A stretch of DNA of 60,000 nucleotides, from assembly GCA_030704615.1 (NCBI GenBank), contig CM060734.1, forward strand, positions 41,558,042-41,618,041. Reading direction: 5' to 3'. Source of the DNA: Takakia lepidozioides (lineage: Eukaryota > Streptophyta > Takakiopsida > Takakiales > Takakiaceae). Made by a program: the position numbers and the translations under genes. The first letter of the stretch is position 1. Every line of letters starts with the position of its first letter. Below the pieces are notes generated by a model. It saw only the letters and a list, made by a program, of their open reading frames with translations, was not told the DNA's origin and searched no databases. Below are positions 34,252 through 42,444 of the stretch, one piece after another.

Positions 34252-36165
34252 ATGGCTTGTGTGGCAGCGCCTTGTCCGTCACTGCAAGCTCTGTGTTCAA
34301 AGTGCTTGACATCTGGGCAAGAATCAGTGGCAAGCGAGCGGGGCTATGGAGTAATAAAGCAGAGGGCAATGCAAATGCAAAGCGCATGTGCTGATTACTC
34401 CAAAGTAGCGGAGTGTTTCTCGCAGAGGACCACTCGGTTCTGGTGTGTGTCTGGGTTTCTCAGTAACAAGGCAGAGTGTGTGGCTGATAGGACTAGGGGG
34501 CCAGCCCAATTCTCTGTGAAATTCTCGAGACCAGCAAGGTCTGTGCTGAAGGAGAAAATGGCAACAATGGAGGCTGTTCTGAATGGAAAGGTGGGCGTGG
34601 GTGAGGATTTGCCCCCTGAGTATGAGCAAGACGATCCCGCCAAGAGTATACCTCAAAGGAGGTCTGGGATACTTCTGCACCCGTCATCCTTGCCGGGGCC
34701 CTATGGCATAGGAGAGCTGGGCAAGGAGGCATTGATCTTTCTGGACTGGTTGGAATCTACCGGGTGCACTGTCTGGCAGGTACTCCCCTTGGTTCCTCCG
34801 GGAAGGAAAGGAGGAGAAGACGGTTCACCTTATGCTGGCAGCGATGCCAACTGCGGAAACACTCTCCTCATCTCGCTCGAAGAGCTTGTGAAGGATGGCC
34901 TCTTGGACAAGGCTGACCTCCCCAAGACAGTACCTGTTGGGAGAGCGAACTTTGGTGCCGTTGCTGAAGTGAAGGACCACCTCGTATCCAAGGCGGCGAA
35001 GAACCTTGTTGGGAGCAAAGGCCCCATGAAGGATGACTTCGAGAATTTCCGAGAAAACCCTCGTATCTCAGCGTGGCTAGAGGAGGCCGCATTGTTTGCA
35101 GCCATAGACCACGCAATTGATGCACAATACTGGTGGGAATGGCCCGAACCTCTCAGAGACCGCAGCCCTGCAGCCCTGGATACAGCACGCCAGAAGCACG
35201 AAGACTTCATTTCCCAATTCATTGCAGAGCAGTTTTTGTTCCACCGCCAATGGCAGGCCATTCACAGCTATGCTAACAACCATGGCATTAAGATTGTGGG
35301 GGACATGCCAATTTACGTAGGAGGTCACAGTGCGGATGTCTGGGCAAACCGCTCGATGTTTGCTTTGGACCAAAAGACTGGGGCTCCGGCAATGGTGAGT
35401 GGGGTTCCTCCAGATTTGTTCAGCTCAACCGGACAGCTTTGGGGCAGCCCTCTCTACAACTGGGCCGAGATGGCCAGGGATCGATATACGTGGTGGGTCA
35501 CTCGAATGAGACGGGCATTCGAGCTCTATGATGAGTTCCGGATCGACCATTTCCGAGGGCTGGCTGGCTATTGGGCTGTTCCTGCTACCGCTGAGACTGC
35601 CATGCATGGAAAATGGAAGGCTGGTCCAAGGGAAGATTTTTTCATTGCCATCAGGGAGGCGGTTGGTAAGGTTGATATCATTGCTGAAGACTTGGGTGTC
35701 ATCACAGGGGATGTGGTGTCATTGCGAAAAAACATTAAGGCTCCTGGCATGGCTGTTCTCCAGTTTGCATTTGGGAGTGATTCCAAGAATCCTCATTTAC
35801 CACATAACCACGAATGTGACCAAGTGGTGTACCCAGGAACGCACGACAACGATACCTGCGTGGGTTGGTGGAATAAAGCTGATACGAAGGAAAAAGACTC
35901 TGTGAAGCGATATCTGCGGTTTGAGAAGGATGATGAGATCCATTGGGAACTTATCCGGTGCGCCATGGCGTCTGTTGCTCGCACAGCGGTAATCCCGCTT
36001 CAGGATGTGCTAGGTCTGAATAACTCAGCTCGGATGAACACGCCAGCTACCCAGTTAGGTAATTGGGGTTGGAGAGTGGGAGAGACAGGTATTTTTAGTA
36101 AGTTAGAGAAGGAGAAGAAGCAATTACATGCACTTCTCACTGAATTCAACCGCCTACCTCGCTGA
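34252..36165 (+). CDS. DPE1: 4-alpha-glucanotransferase, plastid disproportionating enzyme (GH77)
   Basis: This enzyme moves glucan segments between malto-oligosaccharides in the plastid during starch breakdown. The reading frame of 637 codons is uninterrupted from ATG to TGA. Residues 1 to about 130 are poorly conserved, rich in Ser, Ala and Arg and low in acidic residues at the start, as expected for a transit peptide; a second ATG (MATMEAVLNGKVGVG) lies about 100 codons in. GH77 motifs follow: GILLHPSSLPGPYGIGELG, WQVLPLVPPG, GSPYAGSDANCGN, GDMPIYVGGHSADVW. The catalytic set is Asp432 (DEFRIDHFRG), Glu479 (IAEDLGV) and Asp532 (HDNDTCVGWW), spaced as in MalQ-type enzymes. The C-terminus ends NWGWRVGETGIF and a short helix. 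Plant DPE1 is usually about 580 aa after a long leader. It is notable that no intron interrupts it, unlike the neighbours. Confidence 0.95.
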   Translation: MACVAAPCPSLQALCSKCLTSGQESVASERGYGVIKQRAMQMQSACADYSKVAECFSQRTTRFWCVSGFLSNKAECVADRTRGPAQFSVKFSRPARSVLKEKMATMEAVLNGKVGVGEDLPPEYEQDDPAKSIPQRRSGILLHPSSLPGPYGIGELGKEALIFLDWLESTGCTVWQVLPLVPPGRKGGEDGSPYAGSDANCGNTLLISLEELVKDGLLDKADLPKTVPVGRANFGAVAEVKDHLVSKAAKNLVGSKGPMKDDFENFRENPRISAWLEEAALFAAIDHAIDAQYWWEWPEPLRDRSPAALDTARQKHEDFISQFIAEQFLFHRQWQAIHSYANNHGIKIVGDMPIYVGGHSADVWANRSMFALDQKTGAPAMVSGVPPDLFSSTGQLWGSPLYNWAEMARDRYTWWVTRMRRAFELYDEFRIDHFRGLAGYWAVPATAETAMHGKWKAGPREDFFIAIREAVGKVDIIAEDLGVITGDVVSLRKNIKAPGMAVLQFAFGSDSKNPHLPHNHECDQVVYPGTHDNDTCVGWWNKADTKEKDSVKRYLRFEKDDEIHWELIRCAMASVARTAVIPLQDVLGLNNSARMNTPATQLGNWGWRVGETGIFSKLEKEKKQLHALLTEFNRLPR

Positions 36166-37267
36166 GAGGTAGGCCCTAAACTTCAATATATTCAAGTACC
36201 TTGAAAATGATCCTCATCTCTCTCACTTTCCTGCATGAGTTTCCTATCTCAAGGCGGTGCTGTCCATAAGTACAGCCCTGGCGTTCAGTATGTTTCTCTA
36301 TATCAATAGCAAACAGTTAAGGGTTGATCACTGGGAGGTTCCTGTTTTTTATAATGTTCCAGACTGTCTGGCTGTAGTGTAGTAAACACTGGTTGTCCTG
36401 TTCTCCTTAGAATGTGCCATGTCCTAAATTACAGTGACTACTAGTCATTTGTGGCTGAAGGGATTCGACAAAGTGACTTCAATTTTAGTTCCAAAACTCT
36501 CGGGGTTTGCAGAGAGGAGTCCTAATCCCACCCTTGCACACGAACAGTATCCATCCTTCGCATGGGCCATTACGCAAGCTACCATCGGTGTCTTCAACCC
36601 CTCTATCTCTCTCTGCCCTGTTCTAGACACTGATGGGCAGTGTCACAGATGTGGCCAAACTGTGTTCAATCTGTAGCAGCACAGAAGCGACACTCAGCAT
36701 AAGAGAACACTTGATTCCCTGTTAATAGTTGAAATTGCACAAACCCTCTGTCAGTTTTACTATCCCAAAGGACTGCCACTACCGGTGTGCAGTAAGTCAA
36801 CAATCCTTGGGGGGGTGCGGGGCAATGGGAATACTCTTCTCTCTCATCCTGGCTGAGGCATTTTGTTTTGTAGATGAAACGTTTGTAGAAACTCTTGGCA
36901 GCTTAGGGTCATCTTCCTGCAGGGATAGAGACTGTTTGCCGATTCCTTAGAATGTAGTGCTTTTGTTTAATAGACATTATGATGGTGTCTTCTTTCGTAT
37001 GTCTCTTTCTATGTCTTACTCATTATCAGCATTGCTGCAGGTGGAAACAGTAACGAGGTTTAACCATTTAATAATTCCTCGAGGTTTGTACTACGGTCAG
37101 TAGTAGGTATGGTAATGGTGGCATCAGTCATGCTCTCTACCATACTAAAAAGTAGAGGGTGTTCTGAAGTACTATATCCATATTAGCTGAATTAATGGGT
37201 AGACAAGTGAGATATCACTTCAACTGGGACTGGAGCATCTCATCCTTCCGGGGTGCGTAGTTACAGC
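36166..37267. other. 3' flank of DPE1, no gene recognised
   Basis: Should contain the DPE1 3' UTR. No poly(A) tract marks the end of a retrocopy. Frames of up to 80 codons here show no domain. Confidence 0.45.
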
Positions 37268-37600
37268 ATTAGGTACGGTCATCAATAGAAACCCTGGGAG
37301 GCTCAGTATTTTCCAAAGCTGAATTGGAGCGCTCCGAAGGACACAGGTTGGATTAGCCTATCTGGGAGTCTAAAATTCCAGAATTTTGGAGAGATTTCTC
37401 TCCTTTGAAAGGCATCTGATAACTTGATCCATGACCTTTGCCATGCCTTTGATTCTTGCTATGATAAGAGCACAGAGAAGCCCTCACAAGTGGTCTTAGC
37501 CCTTCGGAAGTGGTTTGATTTGAGGCCAGAGATGGAGTTTCAGGGATTTGTACGAGGTAATATTTTGGTTGGAATCTGCCATAGCCAGGTGACTATGCAA
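37268..37600 (+). pseudogene. CDC123: CDC123 pseudogene, copy 1
   Basis: Fragment of the eIF2-assembly factor CDC123 (D123 family). The text reads SIETLGGSVF, then after a one-base shift KLNWSAPKDTGWISLSGSLK, FQNFGEISLL, a TGA, then KASDNLIHDLCHAFDSCYDK, ALRKWFDLRPEMEFQGFVRG and NILVGIC. The continuous match without introns suggests a retrocopy. It breaks off into the minisatellite at about 37600. It is clearly inactive: one frameshift, one in-frame stop, and both ends missing. Confidence 0.8.
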
Positions 37601-37605
37601 AGCCT

Positions 37606-37797
37606 ATTTATCCGTATTTTCCCGTATTTGTACGTTTTTTTCCGTATGTTTCTATATTTATCCGTATCTGTCCATACTTGTCTGTATTTGTCCGTATTTT
37701 TTCCTTATTATCCGTATTTATCCATATTTGTTTGTATTTTTCCGTATTTGTTCGTATGTTTCCGTATTTATCTGTATCTGTCCATATTTAGGTTCCT
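37606..37797. repeat. Minisatellite, about 10-bp unit TCCGTATTTG
   Basis: Roughly 18 imperfect units of (T/C)CCGTATTT(G/A)T with one- or two-base variation and some length changes. The tract starts where CDC123 copy 1 ends. Confidence 0.75.
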
Positions 37798-37849
37798 TCT
37801 CTCTTTGACACTTTATCTTTATCTTTATCTCTTTGACACAGCCAAGGTA

Positions 37850-38170
37850 AACAGGTCGTCGTGCGCAACTGGTGAAGGTGAAGTGGGGGGTGTGCCATAC
37901 GGTTTGTGAGATTTGTCAGCAGCCACAGCAAAGTGGATGTTTACATGTGTGCAAACCTTTGTCACCATGTACATCCAGTTTTGTGTGGCTGTTGAGAAAT
38001 TTCACAGGCCGTATCACAGGCCTTTAGTTGCAAGTGGAAATCACGAGTTCTCAAAAATATGATTGCTGCCCAGTGGGGTAAAGTGTGAATCCTTTTGCTA
38101 GCCTTCTCTTGGTCCTTAGATACTAAGATTAAACCTTCACTTCATTGAGGAAGTAATACCATTTCTATGT
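37850..38170 (+). repeat. Hairpin unit, copy 3
   Basis: More diverged member of the family at 29.4 and 31.9 kb. It keeps GGTGAAG.GGGGGGTG before the hairpin. After it, it keeps CGTATCACAGGCC, CTGCCCAGTGGGGTAA and CCTTTTGCTAGCCTTCTCTTGG. The last joins directly to TCCTTAGATACTAAGATT, which in copy 1 lies about 160 bases further on. It sits between the two CDC123 copies. Confidence 0.6.
37898..38013 (+). ncRNA. Long hairpin, miRNA-precursor-like (copy 3)
   Basis: A 116-nt stem-loop. TACGGTTTGTGAGATTTG, TCAGCAGCCACAGCAAAG and TGGATGT pair with ACATCCAGTTTTGTGTGG, CTGTTGAGAAATTTCAC and AGGCCGTA. The inner stem GCCACA:TGTGGC replaces GCTCTA:TAGAGC of the other copies, changed on both arms. The loop is longer, about 30 nt. 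Confidence 0.5.
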
Positions 38171-38224
38171 AAAAACGAATGAAAACAAGAGGTTTGTTTC
38201 TGGGTACAGGTTCGGAGCAGCCAA

Positions 38225-38710
38225 TTGCAAGCAGACGACTAGTCCCACTGGGCTGAAGAAGATGATGAAACCCATGAACCAGAATTCCCGTCATTTCCAG
38301 GTCTGCAGGCCCAGGTACGGGCATCAATAGAAACTCTGCGAGGCTCAGTATTTCCAAAGTGAGTTTGAGCGGAGCTTGGATTAGCCCATCTGGGAGTCTG
38401 AAATGCCAGAATTTTGGAGACATTTCTCTCCTTTTAAAGGCATAGATTCTGATAACTTGATCCACTTCTTGCGATGATATGAGCACAGAAGTCCTCACAA
38501 GTGATCTTAGCCCTTCGGAAGTGGTATGATTTGAGGCCAGAGATGGAGATTCAGGGATTTGTATGAGGTAATATTTTGGTTGGAATCTGCCAGAGAGAGG
38601 TGACTGCGTTTTATGCAACGTTGCTTGGAAAAGAGGAAGATTTTGAGCAGGCCATTGCTGACTTCTTTGTGGAGAATATTGGTGATGAGTTTGGAGGGGA
38701 GGACTACCAC
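38225..38710 (+). pseudogene. CDC123: CDC123 pseudogene, copy 2
   Basis: Extends further both ways than copy 1: WAEEDDETHEPEFPSFPG, LQAQVRASIETL, WISPSGSLKCQNFGDISLLL, ALRKWYDLRPEMEIQGFV, a TGA where copy 1 has CGA, then GNILVGICQREVTAFYATLL and GKEEDFEQAIADFFVENIG. It carries at least three stops (TAG at about 38240, TGA after VFPK, TGA in QGFV*G) and frame shifts. It is about 80-85 percent alike to copy 1 by eye. It ends where the LTR-element sequence begins. Confidence 0.8.
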
Positions 38711-38744
38711 AACATATCCAGATATGAGGATGCTCCTCCTCCTC

Positions 38745-39560
38745 CTCAGCCCGCTAGGAATTTGGATGGATGCTACTGGATGATTTGCCACAAGTCCTCC
38801 AGGTGTCGCGTCTGGTCTCACGCCTGCAGCAGCAGCCGGTCCATCTCCCTCTCGAGTTCCGCCTGCCACTCCCACTGCTTCACGAAGAGTTTGAGCAAGT
38901 AAAGCTCTTATCAGTGCCACTTTGATCGTCGGGAGAGTTTACTTCACTCAACTCCACTTCAAGATTCACTGCTGACTCGCGAGCCCGTTGTGACTGGCTC
39001 GCTCCTTCCATCCGATGTTGCCATTATCAACGAACCTGTCTCTGTTCTCTAGCAAAGAACTACCGGACCCGTTCGTGAGTTGACTCATAAACCATATATC
39101 CACAGTCTCCAACCGCTTTGATACCAAATATTACAATCCTTTATCTCAGATCTTTCCCACTGGTGCACTCTATACCAAAACTGTAATAAGCACAGTACTG
39201 GAAACCATCCACTGACTAACTTCCTTCTTATTGCTATGCAACCAGATCTCTGCACACCCTTCTCAATCTCTCTGAGAGAGGGGTTTATATATCAATCCAG
39301 AACGTCCACTAATGGCTCCATGCTCATCTTTCCTTGTCACACTTTTTCTTTTTCTTTTTTTCTTCTATTCTCATCACATCTTTTTCCTCTCACAAGGTAC
39401 CCCATCTTTTCTCTGCTTGGACAGTATTCTTGGTCTGTTGCATGGTAGTGCTCCGTTCATAAACGTCCAAATAAATTATAGTATGCCACTCCACTGTCTT
39501 TAACATAAATGTTGGTATGTTTGTTGGATTGCAAGATAATTGTGAGATTTCAGCTACTTA
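38745..39560 (-). mobile_element. LTR retrotransposon 5' end: LTR, PBS and start of gag
   Basis: On the minus strand TGGTATCAAAGCGG (39125-39112) matches the primer-binding site for initiator Met tRNA, with A for G at one position. Upstream of it (39127 to about 39560) is LTR-like sequence with a TATA box, GATATATAAACCCC (39297-39284), placed as in a U3/R boundary. Downstream a short gag-like frame starts (RALLAQTLREAVGVAGG) and is cut off by CDC123 copy 2. The LTR ends are not clear; TG...CA is not evident. Confidence 0.5.
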
Positions 39561-42360
39561 CCAGAGGGAAGGTGTCGAATAAGACCACAACTGGGAATTG
39601 ACAGACCATTGATTCACCCACTGAGAAGTGTGTTCTACCAATTGGGCTAACATCTGGAGGTCCTCTAATGCTTGGTGGGTACGCCAGGCAAGAGCTTCAA
39701 AGCAGAATGGTCTTGAGCTGCCCCCTTGATAAGCTGTTGGGCGGGCATGGGTGGGTGGTTAGGCTCCGGCGCTTGATCAGTTGAGACAGCATTTGCGAAT
39801 GAGGAGTTTGCAGTGTCATGTGATGTATTGTCAGGATGTAACAAAGCTACATGTCATGCCCTTGCTGGCTTTTCGGTCACAGGCCCTCCAGTGTTGCCAG
39901 CTCTTTTTCCTCACAGACAACATCCTTGCCAATGTTGGTGGCTGAGTTAAACTAGCAAGTTTTGTGTGCCTGCGCTCAGAAGTCAAACGCTCTGTGCATG
40001 AAGCCACAGTAGGTTCATAAAACTGATCGATACCTTTCTCTAGACCTTTCTCTTTCTCTGAAACCTGAAGTGCTTGATTGACTGAGGAAGGCAAGAGTGA
40101 TGTGCAACAATGGCTGGCATGCACCTTCTTAATATAAGGGGTTCACTACTAGTGGTTGAAAGCAATGTTCTGTGTCTACATGGAGTATGTTGAAGATTGA
40201 GGGTGCTGGAATCTGTGCAGGTCGACTCTCCTGCGAGCAACATCACCCCTTTCGTGGTTGCCACCGACGCCCAACTTCATCTCAGATCCACCTTTCACAA
40301 ATTCTAGCACTATGACTGTTTTGTGAGTACCAGACAACAGCTCCTCATAAATAGTGTCCCCAGTCTCCCCAACAACCACAAACTGTTAGCCACATCCACA
40401 TTCCACCTCGCAAAGAAACCAGACAACCTTGCATTAATTGACTCATCAGAGATGTCCAACAACAATTAGTGGACACTTCACCATCCCAAGCAAAAAATCA
40501 CAAGAATTATCTTCCATACTTTGGTACGAAAAAATTAAACTAGTGATGTTTTTACAGGCTCCAGCAATAGATGAATCATCGCTCCCTGGATCCTTGTGCA
40601 TACATAAGAAGCCTTGGAAAATAATTTAAAAACCCTTATTCTCTAAACTGAGGAGCATCTGGAAGCACAGAATACTGAAGTTCGACGCAGGAGGTCAGCT
40701 ACCATTGTAAATCTTGTGTGCCAATCAGGTCTTGCCAACATTTAGGGGAGAGGCCAATACGCAACGCAAGATTCATGGAGGCTACATTCACGGTAACAGG
40801 TTCCTTTCCATCATCGTCACTTCAGCAGCAACCATGGGATGGTGGAGAGCTCAAGCCTTGAAGGTTGGAAAATGGATGTTGGTCCATGAACTAGTCAAAC
40901 ATGTATCTTGCAAGGTTAAGCATTCGCCCCTAAACATTGACAAGACCCAATGAACATCACAACTGCTCTGCACAGCTCCCTCCATGTTGGAGCAGCAAAT
41001 CCCAACCCTGATTGTTCCTGCACACTGCTGGTTTCCAGAATATTCTACAACTCTTGGAAAAAAATTCAGGTCTCACTAGAAGAACTCTATGGCCACCTTG
41101 ATGGAAGACTGACATCTGCGGAAGGAGGACAGTCTAAGAAGAAAATACATACAAATCTCCCAAGGGAAACACCACCAGACACAGAAGCAACGTCACAGGA
41201 CAGACACTCATACACAACGAAGAACATGTGTCATACAGGCTAGCCCAAACACAGGTAAACACGATAGAGGAAGCTTGCGGAGGTTATCGTTTGCAATACA
41301 GATCTTCAGGTTGTTAGAAATCCCTGAACAATGAGAGTTGCACTGATGGTTTCAAGCAGCCTAAAAGTGCAAAAGAAGGTCCCAACCTGAAAACTCTGCA
41401 ATGACCTGCAGTACATACCTCTGGGGCCCGCTGCATGATATCCTCTTGAACTCATCACAAAATAAAACTGAAACTGCCATTTGTCATTGAAGCACCCTGA
41501 ACAGGTTTTGCAGGTCGAGAATGTCCATGAGAACCCCCACTCCCGTGGTGATATTGCCAGCCCCTGCCTCTTGGATCACAAGGGGTTTTGGCTCCTTGTA
41601 TACCTCTGAAAATTTGAAACTGTATGTATCCAACCAAACATGGCTGCACCCACGTTAAAAAGTCACCATTAACAAAGCCTATAAACTAGATTCTGCAACC
41701 TAAGAGCTTTGGAAAGCGTAGTGAGCAGTTCAACTGCAGCTTGGTGGTAGTCGTACTTTACCAATCGGCTTTGAACAAATACACAAAATCTTCTTGAACG
41801 CCCAGGACAGCAAAAAAGCACATTGATCAACTCTGGGAAAAGTTGACATGAGCACAGCTAATTCATAATCAAGATCAGCGTAGTTGGGACAGAAGTTTAT
41901 GTTCATGGACAAAGTTCTGCTGGGCACTTCATAGCCAAGATGACAACAGTAAGGAGGCAAGAGAAAATATAGCTGGAGAGAGGGTACTGCCATATTGTCA
42001 CTCCCATGAAACCGAATCAAGGGGCACTTCAACAATACAGCAAGTAGATCTGCAGAATCCACCATATTAAAACTTCAGAGATAGCATTGGCCTAACTCCC
42101 TTACTAGGAGCCACAGATTGGAAGTGAAATTTTTGGAGCTCAGAAGCTCTTTAAGAGGTCCTGAGTACGCGTTTCAAATAGGCGGAGGGAGGTTAAGGTA
42201 AATCAAGATATTATGGAAATTACTCGGGTGGTTCTCTATAATCGAACAGAAAAGACAACGCCGCTGTATTATGGGTCTAGAGTGGGCAGGGCATCCATAA
42301 AGTCTTTCAATGACATGAGTGTTGGAGTGTCAAGGTTATAGCCCTTGCACGGCACTTTGA
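39561..42360. other. No gene recognised; tRNA-like SINE trace
   Basis: A minus-strand A-box-like TTAGCCCAATTGGTAGAAC near 39650 hints at a SINE head. Minus-strand frames at 40176-40379, 41455-41649 and 41730-42065 show patches that could be exons (RGIQGAKTPCDPRGRGWQY, for example), but I could not join them by phase or name a family. Confidence 0.35.
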
Positions 42361-42370
42361 GAACAGAACG

Positions 42371-42444
42371 GGACGGGTAGCTCAGTGGTAGAGCACCCCA
42401 CCGGAATGGGGGAGGTCCTAGGTTCAATCCCTAGCCTGACCACA
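42371..42444 (+). tRNA. tRNA-like sequence (pseudo-tRNA or SINE head)
   Basis: D arm GCTC-AGTGGTA-GAGC and T arm CTAGG-TTCAATC-CCTAG are perfect. The anticodon arm CCCCA-CCGGAAT-GGGGG would give anticodon GGA with C instead of the invariant U33 and one mismatch. The acceptor GGACGGG/CCTGACC has one A-A mismatch and one G-U. A serine tRNA should have a long variable arm, absent here. I read it as a decayed tRNA or a tRNA-derived element; no A-tail follows. Confidence 0.45.

Noticed and set aside
38142-38920. Minus-strand frames of 137-158 codons
   Set aside because: They are the opposite strand of CDC123 copy 2, apart from the short gag-like start beyond 38745.
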